Assembly (NCBI GenBank): GCA_022749755.1
Contig: CM040446.1
Location: 17,732,884 to 17,796,883, forward strand
DNA from: Azadirachta indica
Taxonomy: Eukaryota > Streptophyta > Magnoliopsida > Sapindales > Meliaceae
DNA: 64,000 nucleotides
Direction of reading: 5' to 3'
The position numbers and the translations under genes were made by a program. The notes beneath the pieces were generated by a model. It had not been told where the DNA came from. It ran no database searches and was given only the letters and a program-made list of their open reading frames with translations. Below are positions 40,184 to 53,896 of the stretch, one piece after another. Every line of letters starts with the position of its first letter. The stretch's first letter is position 1.

Positions 40184-43100
40184 TCATTTGCGGAATAAAA
40201 ATATTGGTCTGTTGAATCCAGTTTTGCTGCCCGATAAACCACCAGAACTGATGTCTTCTACTGTTCTAAATCCAATCTGCAAAATATCAATCATCTAGGA
40301 TCTTAACCAATAATTTATAGCATATTGCACCAGCATATAGATCATTTAAATTACCATTCAGTGATCCTCAACCCTGTTAATAGAAGAAAACATAAGAGAT
40401 ACCTTATCCACGAGAATTTCCTGAAACTGTTCTGGATGGATTGTAATATTTCGATAATTCATTGCCGTGGTCTGCAAAATAGATAAGCATCAGCATTCAT
40501 ATTACACAAAATGAATAAAATAATCTGAAAAATGAAATTTTAAATTTATTCAACATTCGAAAGAATTCTCAAAAAAAAAAAAAAAAAAAAAGAATTTATA
40601 TATGTGCTTGTAGCAGAGCCAAAACAGAAAAATAAATATTGGAAGCCTGCCCTAAAAATGGGTCCAACAATCATGACATTTTTTCTTTTTACCATACAGC
40701 CCCCATCCAACTCCAAGCACAAACACAAACTAAACTAATGTCCTTACAAGGATGATATGACGTGTTTTTTATCCCTAAACCTCTAGATTCCACTAGAAGA
40801 GGCCTAACTAACGGGCTATCTCCTTGGAGACAATAATCATAATATATTAGTATTCCTAGCCTAGCATATTTCTCCCTTTCACTCTCACAAAAATTGACAC
40901 CTACATCATTCATTTGCTGTTTGCAGTACATGATTTCTGTGAACTGAGTAATACAAAAATCTTATGTACCATGATCCCATATATAGTTTTGCAAAACTGA
41001 AGAAGAGGACTGGGAAAAAAGTTAATACCTCAGACACACGACGGTTTTTTTTTTCATATGATTGCCAGGGTTGAGGTTCCAACACAAAAATGCCACCCTG
41101 CTCAAAATTAAACATAATTTCTCAGTAAATAGTTCACAAGGCTATTTCACAGGATAAGAGACAAAGATAAATAAATACGAGTATGCTGAGTGTAAAAAAA
41201 ACCACACCCCACAATAAGCTGATAGAAACAAAACAACATGTGTTTACAAGACCATATATAATAATTACCGGACGAAGAATTCTCCATATCCTCGTAAACA
41301 AAGTAATCAATCCATCATCACCCCAGTTCAAATGTATCCATTTTGTTACGCTCAAACTGCATTGCAGAAGACAAATGCACTTGACCATATGGCAGCATAA
41401 TGTATGTATAAAAAGAAGAAACTGAACCAAAATAATTTATTCGCTTGGAACTAACTCATCCACATAAAGTGAAATAATGATTCAAAAGCTTCTAATAAAA
41501 ACGAAATAAAGATTGAGCAGTAGATACCAAATTAAAAAAGAGAAAAAGGGGAAGGCACACATGTACAGGTGGATAGATGCATACAGCACGAAAACAAGTT
41601 GAGGTCAGGCAAAACTCTTCTCCTGTTAACTTGAAAAGCTAGTATATCTGTTTTATTTTAAAAACATGGGAAAATGGTGTACTCTCACTAATTGAAAAGT
41701 CAAAACCGATAAGAGAAACTTTTGAAAGAAAATACCCTGTGTGTGTTCATTCTAGATTCAACTTCGACCATAATAAACCAAGATCATCACAAGGTCCAAA
41801 CCACAAAATAGTGTGGGCCTAGACCCAAAAGACACATTAGTATGTCAACAGAGCCACCAAAGAAATATTCTGCTCATTATAATTTCCCACGGAAAACTGT
41901 GGCAAATTCTATAGGGCAAAACGATTAGGAACCGAGGGAGCGAGTGAAAATATTTTTCTGAAGTTGCATAATGTCAGTCAGAAAATTTCTCTGTCCTTTA
42001 TTTCACGTAATCAGAACTTCTAGACTAAAAACAGTTTTTAATTCAGCCAAGGAATATTTGTGAAACCAAGCTTCAATTGTTGTTTGTTGTTTCGTAACCC
42101 TCACTCTCACAGATAGAATATTATTTTGTAAGAAGTTATGAAGAACATGAAAAGACTCACCAGAGAATTGTATCATATTTTTTCTCTGGTGGATCCCGAC
42201 CATGCACAAAGTTTTCTTGTCGGAAAGAAACTATATCAAAGAGATTTCTTTCTGAAGAAGAACAATCCCTTGAAATTCCCTTCTCTTCATTTCTAACTAA
42301 ACCATCTACTTTCTCAGCAATCTCCAATCTGGAAGCCTTTGCATATTTTTTCTCAGCTTGCTCCGTTTTTACAGTTTTCCTTACATGCCAATATGCATCC
42401 TCAACTCGATCTGCAAACCAGAAAGAAGACATCTAATATGTCCATCATTTTTAAATTAAACATTAGAACTTCATCTTTGAGCATTCAATATGTGACATCC
42501 TGGTAAACTTAAATACAACTGAAAACAAAAGCAATCACCAGTTCCATTTTCACCCATCAAGATTGAGAAGTCCAAAATCCAGACGCAGATATGCTATCTA
42601 TGCAGATCAACCCATATCTACCTAGACATGAAAATATAGCAGTACAAGGCTGGCTATGCTATGTATAAGAACAACAATATAGGCAATTTCTTTTTGACAC
42701 TCATCACTAAAAGCATGAGTACATGATGCAGGTTGGGCATTATCAACGACATTTGCGCCTATATTACAAATAAAAATAACTTTTAAAGATACTGACTATA
42801 TCAAACCTGAGAACTTTGTAGAGATAATAAATTATGAATTATTCAACTCAAATCAAATTGGCCACCAACAAACATAGGGAAATAAGAATCTTACTGGAGT
42901 CAATGTCAATTCCAAGGATGCTCCGGCAGTGAAACTTTTTTGCTGTGGAAAAAACAAGAAAATCACGATCACTATCAAATGATCCATGCCTCGTTAGTCC
43001 AAATATCAATATAATATTCTTTTAAAAAAATGCTTACAATTTGAGTTTGGACAAGTTATTAGAAATTTCAGTACAGCAAGGAAATTAACATTCTAAGGAG

Positions 43101-43501
43101 CAATTATTTTTCTGAAGTTGAAGAAATTACCAATTTGAATGGTTATAATGCCACAATTGCAGCCAATATCGAGACAATCTTTGCCTTCAAACCACTCTTT
43201 CTTCAACACCTTAAGCCGAGGATCTTCGTCCGAGCCCTGACCAATCTAGAGAACACATGCACTCTCATAAAACAATTAGAAACCTAAATTTGTAAAAGAA
43301 AAAATAAAATGAAAGAAAAGAAAGAGATATGAAGGGAAGGAAGGAAGGAAGGAAGGAAGGATGAGAGGAATGAATAATTACTCGATAACCGTAGTAGTTT
43401 CTGTAATTACCGAAAGGAAAAACGTCTTTGGACTTTCTCTTCTTGACTTGTTGTTGAGCTTCACCGTTTCCTTCTTCAACCTTGTTCTGCTTCCTCTCCA
43501 T
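40184..43501 (-). CDS. Bin3/MePCE-type RNA methyltransferase, 8 exons
   Basis: The exons, in transcript order, are 43382-43501, 43131-43245, 42895-42942, 42161-42410, 41269-41356, 41029-41097, 40403-40471 and 40184-40276. All are GT-AG and in phase, giving 283 residues. The protein matches the Bin3 family (7SK snRNA methylphosphate capping enzyme type; the plant member is annotated as probable RNA methyltransferase). Visible features are a Lys/Arg-rich N-terminus, [13 protein letters not shown] (residues 28-40), the SAM-binding LDIGCNCG (65-72), LGIDIDSNRVEDAYW, the post-II motif [17 protein letters not shown] and the Bin3 motif [14 protein letters not shown]. Family enzymes methylate the gamma-phosphate at the 5' end of small nuclear RNA; the exact substrate here is inferred. 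A 42-base acidic/basic insert-like region in exon 4 separates the SAM motifs, as in other plant members. Confidence 0.93.
43331..43361. repeat. (GGAA)n microsatellite in intron 1
   Basis: Run of AAGG units just downstream of exon 1 of the methyltransferase gene, within the intron. Confidence 0.85.
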
Positions 43502-44835
43502 GGTACTCTTCTCGTGAGTTTTGACAACGGTAATTAGGGTTTTTTCGTAATATATATATATATATATTTATGGGACAGGCGAGTATTTATTTTATAAAAA
43601 ATCTTCTATCAGTTATAGATACATTTAATCATTAAATATTATATTTAATATATATTAATTATATAATTAAATATAATTTTAATTATTAAATATATTTATA
43701 TTTAATAACATATAATTAATATAAAATTTTGTATAAATAAAAGTGTACCAAATTTTATATATATACATATATAATTATATATCCTCTTCGTTGAACGAAA
43801 GTCTCAACCCGCCAAAGCAAATGGGCTTGACCTGCCGCGTCCAATGATAATTCATGTCTGTAGTATGTCTGTTTGTTTTATGACAAAAAGGAAAATTTCA
43901 ATATCACGTTCAAAGTAGAATTGTTAACGTTAGAAAATCGATCTTTCAATAAAATTATTTATGTTACTCTCGTTTATCCAAAACCCTATCTATATTTAAT
44001 AAATTTGTTTTATATTTATAATATTTTAATACAAATTTTTAAAAATTAGTGATTTAACATATTATACACTTATAAATAATCAGATAATTTATATCAAGAA
44101 TGGTTAAGAGTATGTTCTTAAATTACCATGCTTTTAATCAATATTAAATGCACAAGTATTAAAATGTTTTAAAATATTGATTTTCATATCAAATATACTT
44201 TAAATCGTTTGAGTTTGAGTGTCAAAATGTTGATAACTTTTCAATTATGAAGTAGAGGGCTTTATGCATTTTGTTTCCTCCCCCCTCAGAAACACAAGTT
44301 ACAATACCCAACTTACTGTTATTCAATTACATTAATTGTAGCATAAAATTAGATATGAACAGCAAGAAAGCAACCAGCTCAGTACACGCGTTGCGTAGTC
44401 ATTCAGACGAGCTATATTCCACTAACTCTGATCTTCTTGATGACAAATTTCGTGCTAAGATTAAAGACAGAAGTCCTCGAAAACAATTTTGTTATATAAT
44501 ACACAATTTTTTCCCTTGGGTTTATTGTTCTGTATGCCAACACTCAGCCTCTTTTAACAAGTAGAAGAAGCTCATACAATTGTGAATAAGATTTCCAATT
44601 GAAACAAAGGAGAATATTTGAACAGGTAAATCAGTATGTCACACTTTCCTTCACAGCACCCAAGCTAACAGCAAGGATGTTTATTGCAATTATCACTCTG
44701 AACGATACTATAACAATATTAACAAAATGGGCTTGGATACACTCTGTAGGGGTGGGAGAACTGCTTCAATGAATCTTCTTAACCCAGATTCAGATTTCAG
44801 TGTTACAAGCTTTGGTAAGATGATGCTCCTAGAAC
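43502..44835. other. Spacer between the methyltransferase and glyoxalase genes
   Basis: It contains the methyltransferase upstream region, with a (TA)n run at 43550-43568 only about 50 bases before the ATG, then an AT-rich palindromic stretch (43600-43780). No gene was seen; the open frame at 44271-44564 shows no recognisable protein features. Confidence 0.5.
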
Positions 44836-47800
44836 TCATTCCAATTCCTTGACAAAATCAACATTATCAACAAAAACCTGCAAAATAAATCAAAGTATCT
44901 TAGCCAATGAAATCTCACAAAACTAAGAAAAGGACAAAAGCCGTTTTACAGTCCCCATTGAAAAAAAGAAATTTAAAAAAAAAATCACATATTGAAATCT
45001 ACTTGAGAAAATGTACTTCAGCGTGTTAAATGCAGGTCTAGACCCACATATCCAATCACAGCAGCATATCAAATCCTGCATGATATATTGGTCCTCAACT
45101 TGTCATAAAACAAAAACATAAGCTAAGCAAATAAATAGTTTAAGATGCCCCACTACAAAGTATGAGCACTTTATGCAGTTCTATTAGAGGCTGATCCCAC
45201 CGAAAATGATTGGGTTGTGCCAGTCCCATGTCGGCAAATTAATAAGATTCATAAGCTTGTAAGAGGACCATGTCTCAAAAAGTATTCCCAGCATCTTCCG
45301 TTTCTTATTTGAGACAAAGTAAATAATAATTAACAGAATAAGAAAAGAAAGTGTCCATTCTCGCTTAAAAGTTATTATGTTACTGTATATTTGTGTCTAA
45401 CTGCAGTGGGTCTTAAAGAGCTCCTGCAAATAGGCCACGAGTGCAACCAAAAAGGTTGATTAAGTATTTCAATCCAACTTCTTAGGAACCAGCATAAAGG
45501 TGTTAAATCTTTAAAATGCATACCGTTTTCCAACCGTCAGGATCCAAGCATGCAGTAATCTTGGTGTTGATACCAGGTAATGGGCCAGGTTCCCGAGTAA
45601 CTTTCCCACCAAAGAGTTTAATTGCTTCTGCAGTTTTATAAACATCATCTGTGCCTATTGCAATCTGCCAAGACAAAGAAGTCAATCTCCAATTTGTCCA
45701 TTAAGATAGGTTAACATAATGCAAAACCAATATTCTAATACTGTGAAAAATAGTGAGCATAAATTAAGCAACAAAGGCACTTTCTTTTTCTGTTTCCTAT
45801 ATTAAAAATAAATAAATAAGCAACAAATGCACAGAAAATAAAATGAAACTAAAAACAAGGCACATGGCATACTTAAATATCTTGCATGCCCCTAAATGTG
45901 GAACATTCTGCCTAACATGTTTGAGGAGAAAACAGAGAAAGGAAATCATTTCTACCTGAGCGTAAGCATTTCCTTTGTCATAATCAGTGACCCCATAGTT
46001 GTAAGTCAACTCAAGCACGGCATTTTTATCTTCAGGACCATAGCCCATCATGGCTATTGTATACTGAGGAGATCATAAGTAGTATATGTCAGCAAGGTAG
46101 ATTGTTCAGACACAACAATGACCAAAAGGCTAACATGTTGCATGGAACATATATAAATTTATTAAAATGGTAAACAATATAATGTTTTAGCAATATGACA
46201 TGGTGGACACATATTCAAATTCAGAATATTCAAGTGTATAAAATATTTAAGAGTAAATCTCATGTGAAACTAAATTTCTAGAGAATAAACTTTCTAATTA
46301 GTATTCACTCTGAGGTAAGTGCTCAAAGAAGAATGTGAAAACAGTAATTAATCAGAAAAAAACAGTAAGTGTGAAGAAATGATGCTTTCTTCTTCTTTTT
46401 TACCCCTTTCAACTTTTGTGCTCAAAATCATTTTTAGATTATTTATTTGGAAAAAAAAAAAAAGAAAATGAACTTTCCTAAGTTTAGTTTGCTGCCTAAT
46501 CATTGTTGATGAGACAAGATAGCTCTTCTATCCCATTCTGTGACCCCAGCATTTGAAAACAAAGCTTCAAGTTCAAAAGTCATACGAAAAATCTGACATT
46601 CCCTAAAATACAACCCACATACTTTATAAGTTAATTTAATTTTACTACAAATAATAACACATTGATGCACAAAATGTAGTGCAACACACTAAAATATGTA
46701 AAGGTGTCAAGTTACCTTGTATTCTGGATTATCCCTTTTACGAAGAAGCTCCATACCAAAGGCCTAAGAAGACAGAAGCAATATACTGAGAACCATACTT
46801 AAACCATGGTAAGCAAAAACAACTGGGACATTAATAAAGACTGAATCTAACAAATATTCAGTGTCCAATCCCTGTCTTAACAACACTGACCTTCTCGTAA
46901 AAATTTATGGAGCGATCAAGATCACCAACTCGAAGCATTACTTGACACAAGGGCTCAGGTGTAGGCCCTCTTTCCAACAGTTCAAATTTGTAACCATCAG
47001 GATCTTCAATAAATGCAATTATAGTGCTGCCACCTTTGACAGGACCAGGTTCTCGGGTTACTTTGCCTCCTTTAGCCTTTATAAGTTCTACAGTCTTGGC
47101 AACCTAGTGAGAAGATTATGCAAGTTTGGGTCTTTTAAGAGTCAATAACCAGCAGACAGTCCAATCAGTAAAAGCAAAAACTTGGCATAACAGTGAGGAT
47201 CCTCCAGAGTGGGCTAGAAGAAAACCTTCATAAAAAGTCCAGCGCAAGCTTAAAGGAATATGTAAAAAATGGAAACAGAATTCAATAGTAGGATCTTACA
47301 TCCTCAACAGCAATACCAAAGTGGCCAAATCCAGTTCCAATATCATATTTGTCAACTCCATAATCTGGCAGCATTATTTGACATTATTAATTAAAACAAT
47401 ATATGCATAAGAAATCTACTATTCAGTTGGCTCATATGGATACTTTTAGCATCTTAGTAATCCACCAAAGGTTCATTGAGGTTCAGATGTTACAGAGTTT
47501 ATCAAAGGTTAGCAAATAAAGGAACAGTCAGATAATTTACTGTAAGTGAGTTCAATAACAAAATGAGAATCTTCTGGCCCATATCCAAGAAAAGCATTTG
47601 TATATCTCTCCTCTGTTATGTCACGTTTCCGCAGCAATTTCATCCCAAGGCACTCAGTGTAGAATCTACAGTCAACAGAATACATGATTAATCCTAAGAT
47701 TCTATCCACAAGATATTTAGCCTTTAAAAAAATAAATAAATAAAATTATGTCCTAAGATTAACAGTACAACTCATATTAAATTAGAGATACATACTTTAT

Positions 47801-48460
47801 CGTCCTGTCCAAATCTCCAACACGATAAACAACATGAAGCATTCTTCTTTTGTCTTTCTTGACCCATTCTAGGGCATTTTCTTGAGCAGCACTTGTGCTT
47901 GCCGGTGACACATTCCCAGCTGAGGCCACTCCAATGTTGTTGGCATCTCCTCTCAAGGGCTTAGAAGCTTTCAAACCAAATAATTGTGACTGGGGGACAG
48001 CTGGATAACCATTCAAAAATCATTTAAAAAAAAAAAATCATTCCATTCTGCCTCCTTATCAATACTATACCTCTTCAAGAACTATGAAATCTCCACAATA
48101 CTTCAAATTTTGGTTAAAATCCAATTAACGAAGCATGATTCAATGTTATTTCGTCGAAAGATTCAAGAAAAACTTGAACAACAACAGTACCGCTGTCAAA
48201 GGTAACTTCAAACAAATAATGAAAACTCTACGAAGTTTCTTATTAAAAAAAAATTCTACAAAATTAGATCTCCATATAAATAAATAAAAAAAAAATCTAA
48301 AGGTTTCATGACTCTTACCGCTGGCTAGATGAGAGAAAACGAGCTTGCGAGAAGGATTAAACGACGAGAGAGGAACACCAAGACGGGAGGAGCAAGACGA
48401 GATTCTGAAGGAGGAAAGAGAAGGTCTAATTGAAGACGCCACAGATATTATCCTCACCAT
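44836..48460 (-). CDS. GLX1: Glyoxalase I (lactoylglutathione lyase), chloroplast type, 9 exons
   Basis: The exons, in transcript order, are 48319-48460, 47796-48000, 47541-47665, 47300-47364, 46891-47103, 46716-46763, 45956-46063, 45524-45664 and 44836-44877. All are GT-AG and in phase, giving 362 residues. Residues 1-50 are Ser/Arg-rich without acidic residues, a chloroplast transit peptide. Two vicinal-oxygen-chelate (VOC) domains follow: one from [17 protein letters not shown] (about residue 100), the second from [18 protein letters not shown] (about residue 232). Each has the YGPED...ELTYNYG motif carrying a metal-ligand Glu, and GKVTREPGP. The enzyme isomerises the glutathione-methylglyoxal hemithioacetal to S-lactoylglutathione, detoxifying a glycolysis and photosynthesis by-product. 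The two-domain form is typical of the nickel-dependent plant enzymes; metal preference is inferred from the family. Confidence 0.95.
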
Positions 48461-50869
48461 ATCTGTGTCTCACTCCAGCTCACTCGCGCTCTCTGGTAAT
48501 ATCTGTGTACAGTCAAAGAAACAAAGAAAGAGAGAGGGAGTGACTGAGTGAGAGAGATTGTGATAAGTTTCTTTATAAACTTTTGTCTTTATTTTCACTG
48601 TAAAAATGAAATGGTGAGACAGAATAGAATAAAGTGAATTCTTCTTTGTGTTAAAGAAGCTGCAAAATGAACCTATTCTTGGAGTTTTTCCATATTTACT
48701 TCAATCTATTTTTTCTGCAAGAGTCGAATTGCCGTACGATTGGAATGACGTGGTTCACGATAATCTCCCCCTCTCGGGCCTCTCCACTAACGACTATCGA
48801 GCGTAGCGTTTCGTTTCTGATATATGTTAATCCCCGCCTGGGGTCTAGCCAAACAAGCCTGTCTCGGCCTATTTTTGTTGGGAAATGGGAGACGGATAAA
48901 TCAATTGAGATTTCTACTAAATACACCACTCCTTTCTCCGGACGTGGGTGTATTTAGTGATTGCTTGACCGTGGGCTTTTAAATCCCGTACACAAGTTTC
49001 TTGCTAAATGTACGAGCCATATTCCGAATACCCCAAGATGCTAAATACTTTGTTTGGAATAATTTCATTACTCCCTAAAATCGAGCTTCTTTAAAATCAT
49101 GATTTGCAATAAAGCATGATCTCACTTGCTGACTAGGCGCAATTGCGATACCATAACTTCACACGCTAACAGAATAATAACTTTTAAAAAATAATTTAAA
49201 AATTTTAAGTCGTTAAAGAATCTCTTAATGGTTATACTGTAAGTGATTCTACCAGAGGTTCGGGTTCCCGAATTCGCGTAGAAAATAAGATTCTGAGTGT
49301 GAAAGAGCATTATGTGATATTATTGCACTATGCACTACCTCAGAAATTAAAACCAAATAATCAATATCCCTAACAAAGAATAGGCAAAACTTTATTTGCA
49401 TAAACATGTTAGGACTGATTCTCCAATTAATTAATGTCATCGCACACTAAAAAAAGATGTGTGCACTCCAATTCTTCCTATAGGCTATATTCTATCATCT
49501 GAATTCTTTTATTAACTATGCTCATCATTATAATAATAATTATCAATTATTGTTATTAATATATCCAAAATCTACGAAATTTGAGCTTGCTACCTTTGCA
49601 GGGGCAGCGAAATTAGGCAACAAAAAGCAGGGAGTGTGTGTAACCCGATGTCACTCAGAATGCGTAGTGGTTCGAGTCCATGAGTCCGTGCTATCTCGGG
49701 TTCTGATTTTGTCAGTAAAAACTCAACAAAGTTCCTCGTGTTCCCCGTAATAAAAGCTTCTCAACATGGCCCCAAATCACTGTATTTTATTTTTATATTT
49801 CTTCCAAATGGTCTAAAAAGACCCAATCAGTGGATGCCAACTCAGGCTTACACCACAGACAACGTACATGGTGGTGAGTAAGCTGACTGGCGGTGCCATA
49901 AAGTAGGCAGTGCAGTGCAGTTGTGGGCTTTGTTCTAAAGCTGATGTGACTCGTTGAATTTGCATCCTTCCTCCTCCTCACTAAGTTGGTGGTGATCTAA
50001 AAGACACACCAATCTGATAGGCGCGTGTCTCTCAACTTCCTGCAAAAAGTAATTATGATTTGTTATTGTCATTCTTGTTCGAATATATTTGTATTATGCA
50101 ATTCTAAACATATGAAGTCCTTTCATTATAACATGAGATATGTTCTTGAAAGTGACTCCCGAAATTATGATTCAACTTTTTTGTATTTCTCTTTGATTTA
50201 ATTAGCATATTTGAAGTCCTTTCTTATCTCGGTGATGTATTGTAATAATTTTTAGGTTCTATTTAGTTTTAAGAATTAAAAAAATGAGAAAGGAAAATAA
50301 AGAAATAATATTCTTGTATTTTGTTGAAACAAAGAATTATAGAGGAAAAAATATAATATTTTTTGACAAAAATACTCTCTTAGAAATTAATTTTATATCT
50401 TACTAAAAATTTTAAGTAATTAATAATTTTATTTTAAATAAAACTTAATTTTAACAATTAACAACATGTTTAATAATTTATTCCTATGAATTTAAAATTA
50501 AAGAAGAAAAATATCGAAGAAAAATACTAAAATAGAGAAAAAATTTGTAAATATTAGAATAATAATAAATCGTAATTCTGACAACAAAATTGGTTATTGA
50601 TTTACTATATGATTATTCTACAATAAGTAAATGAAGAATACAGACATTAGAACTATTATCGTAATTTATTTAAAAAAATTAATCTGATATTTTTTAATTA
50701 TAAATGTAAAAAAGAATAAAATATTATTACATCAATAATTATTTCTCTGGTCGTAAAAATCACAATTATCGAATAAAAATAACTAGTAGTGGAAATCATA
50801 AATATGAAATATAAAATATGTAACACAGGTCCTTCTTACACGTGGCAGGAAGGAGTTTTGGTTGTAAGC
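48461..50869. other. Glyoxalase promoter and gene-free DNA
   Basis: The first 150 bases are the glyoxalase 5' UTR/promoter region; a GA-rich tract lies at 48515-48560 on the + strand. The rest is ordinary to AT-rich DNA with no recognisable gene. A TTCGAGTCC word at 49673-49681 is not part of a tRNA. Confidence 0.5.
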
Positions 50870-52140
50870 AATATATATATATATATATATATATATGAAT
50901 AAGTGCTTTGAGTTTTGCAAATTAAGAACCTGAGAGCTTAGCAAACTGAAAACGGAAGCAAATAAATTGAGCCGAGAGGAAGAAATTGAGAACAGAGAGA
51001 AAAGAAAAGAAGAAGGAAAACAAGGAGAAGAAAGGAACTCGAGAGGAAGAAGAAGAACAAAAAGAATGATAGGAAGAAAGACGAAGCTGGAAAGAAGAGA
51101 AAATACCTAAAAATGAAAGTGTAGCCGCGGTAAGAAATTGAGGGAACCTTAAATTATGAAGGATTGAATTATCTGAATGTAAGGGATATTTTTAAATGAT
51201 AATGTGTTTTCAATATAGTAAAATATTAGTTATATCTATAATATAATTAAATTATAAGTTGATGTGTCTAGTTGCATGCATAAATATTTTTATAGAAAAA
51301 TTGTATAGTAGAATTTGCATGTATTAAAGGTGCATTGTATGGAAAGTGATTATGATAGGTTTAAAACGTCATACATGTACTCATTCCCTAGTGATGAGAT
51401 TATAGTTCTAGGGACTCGTTGAAATACACATTTATAATATAAATGATTGTGAATTGTGTTTTACTAAGGTAAATGAGACGAGGTCGCTAAATATGATTAT
51501 GATTTTTTTCCACAAGTATGAGAATTTCTTTTGAATACTAGTTTGGTTTGATTTTAATTATTTGTGATGAAAATGTAAATGATGTCTTATTTATACATAG
51601 TTTAAAGACATTTTACATTTATTCATCAAAATGTATTTTCTAATACATTATATCCAATTACTAAGTTATAAATTTATTGTTTTCCCAACTTTTCCTATTT
51701 TGTTTTTCTCCACTTCACACAAGGTTTCATGTAGGGTGAGTTTAGATATCTAAGATTGGGACAGTGGTATATATGTTACATGAAACATTTTTGAGTATAT
51801 AATATTTATATACGTGTGTATTAGTCAAATACATGTTTATGAATACAAATAATGTGTGTATGTGTATATATATTAGATGAGGCACAAAGCCTCAATGTGT
51901 GTAAATGATGGAGGCTTGAAGTACTTTATATTATTCAAATACATGTTTATGAATACAAATAATGTGTGTATGTGTATATATATTAGATGAGGCACAAAGC
52001 CTCAATGTGTGTAAATGATGGAGGCTTGAAGTACTTTATATTATTTATAAAATTTTACCATGCAAAAATTATAGAAAGAATACTCAGATAATTAGTAGGA
52101 TTCATCCTAAACTTTTAAGAGGGGTCAGGATAAGTCATAT
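50870..52140 (+). repeat. Dispersed repeat, copy B
   Basis: It is collinear with 15830-17060 (copy A) in the same orientation. A (TA)n run at 50871-50896 stands at the start. Then come a purine-rich tract (about 50940-51070, GCCGAGAGGAAGAAATTGAG), ATGATTATGATTTTTTTCCA, TTTCATGTAGGGTGAG, CATGAAACATTTTTGAGTAT, and the terminal TAGTAGGATTCATCCTAAAC followed by TTTTAAGAGGGGTCAGG. No coding frame. Copy B carries an internal 110-bp tandem duplication that copy A lacks. Confidence 0.55.
51826..52045. repeat. Perfect 110-bp tandem duplication
   Basis: Two adjacent identical 110-base units, 51826-51935 and 51936-52045, each start CAAATACATGTTTATGAATA and end CTTTATATTATT. I saw no difference between them by eye, which suggests a very recent duplication. 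Confidence 0.92.
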
Positions 52141-52219
52141 CAAAATAAATTATAAATTAATATGAAGAATAAATATATAAAAAAATATTTTATGTATAAT
52201 GAAAATGAATGATGATGAC

Positions 52220-52259
<40 letters not shown>

Positions 52260-53265
52260 GTTATAATGAGATTATGTTGATTTTTTATAAACAAAAGTAA
52301 ACATTACTCTAATAATTATAAATTAATTTTTTTTAAATTTTAATTTTTAAATAAATATTATATGAATAAATTTTATAAATAATTAAAATAATATGATATT
52401 TTATTAAAAAATAATTGTTAAAATAATTAATTTAAAATAAAAATTACAACGTAATATATAGAAAAAGGTACTATAATAGAGGTCTTTATTCTGAATTTCC
52501 TCTCCACTCCTCAATTTCTTCCAACAAAACATACTTTTAAGGTATATATGTATCGAATTTTTTCAATTTATTTGAGTTTGTTCTAATTATGTTAGTATCA
52601 AATTTTCTCAATTTATTTAATTTTATTTCTAATTATCTTAGCATTCCTTTTTAAAGTATCCAATAATAGTATGCATCTTTTCACACAAGAGGTATATCAA
52701 TTCTCAAATAGAAAAAAAATTATCTAAGGCCATCGGAAGGATTTTAGCTACTATTTTTATAAATAAGATAAATAGTTTTAATTTATTTTTAATATGACAT
52801 TTTATTAACGTACTACTATCCTTATATGGCAAAAGTCATTTTTCTTTATTTATGTTTAATAATTAATAATTTTTTTCCTATTAATTGTAAATTAAAAATT
52901 CAAACATTTATGTGGCATACATAAATGAGCTAATCCTTAAAAATAATTAAAATAAGGAAATAATTAATAAAGAACATGGAGTACAATACGGAGGAGATTT
53001 AAGAGTATCATAATACCTAAGCATGGACCATCTTATTAATGAAATGAAGCATGACTACAAGTCATGACAAGCTAATTGATGTAGACCTTTTTTATTTTCA
53101 TTATTTTTTTAATAGTAAACAATTAGTTCGTACAACATAACTCATGGGGAGTTACAGTCAGTCGCGGTTAGAGAGACCAGCAGAGAGAAGACAGTAAACT
53201 ATATTCTCCCGGGTGCTCAAGGCAGAGAGACAGAAAGAGGGACTACTTTCAAAAAAGTAGTCTTA
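52141..53265. other. AT-rich DNA before the Gypsy element
   Basis: An (AAT)n microsatellite lies at 52220-52259. No gene was seen. From about 53141 the sequence is GC-richer and is the site into which the retrotransposon inserted; it may belong to the distal upstream region of the PP2C gene. Confidence 0.5.
52220..52259. repeat. (AAT)n microsatellite
   Basis: About 13 uninterrupted AAT units. Confidence 0.95.
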
Positions 53266-53883
53266 TGTCACGGCCTCACTCTCTTCACTCGCTTCGACCG
53301 TGCGGCGCTTAGCAACTCCGCTCACTAAGCAAGCCTTCGACACCCGCAATGCGCTAAATCGGAAGCTTATGAATAGAAGAGAGAGCAATAAGAGTTTGAG
53401 TGAAGAGTGATTTACACAACTCAAGTTTATTGCTTAATTACTTGGTTGCTTGGTTTGGCCAAATAAGGCCTCACCTATTTATAGGAAAACTTACATAAAA
53501 TGGACGGCTTACATTGCACCTCACAATGCACTTTTGAGGGCTAGGATTGGCCTTCTAGAAATATCCTAGAAAATATCTACACAATTGTCAAAATGGTAAT
53601 GCTATCTACACAATTCTAGAACTTGGGCTAATTGGGCCACCATTCTAGAAGTTGGGCTAGTTGGGCTAACATTGGGCTATAAGTACAATAATTCCAATAA
53701 GGAAGAATATATGGATTTTTGGCCCAAATGCCTCATTTCCCCACTTAACCCGTTCTATCGACGAGTCATATTACCAAAGCTCATGTGCCCGTTTGTCCCG
53801 GATTTTCCCTCGCGCGAATTCTGTCCGCACAACGTCTTGGTCACGGTTACTGTTCATGGGCACTATTCACGCAGGGCGTGACA
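53266..53883 (-). repeat. 3' LTR of the Gypsy element
   Basis: 618 bases, starting TGTCACGGCC and ending GGCGTGACA on the + strand. It differs from the other LTR at about six positions, mostly transitions. A TATA box (TATAAATAG on the - strand, 53475-53483) is present. Confidence 0.95.
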
Positions 53884-53896
53884 TCCTCCCCCACCT
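53884..53896 (-). other. Polypurine tract
   Basis: On the - strand GGTGGGGGAGGA immediately precedes the 3' LTR, the position of the plus-strand primer in LTR elements. It overlaps the end of the integrase frame by a few bases. Confidence 0.8.

Noticed and set aside
49600..49710. tRNA-like GGTTCGAGTCC word
   Set aside because: No acceptor stem, D-arm or anticodon arm can be paired around it.
53672..53881. Open frame within the LTR (also 58306-58515)
   Set aside because: Antisense to the element, spans the LTR end and has no recognisable domain.
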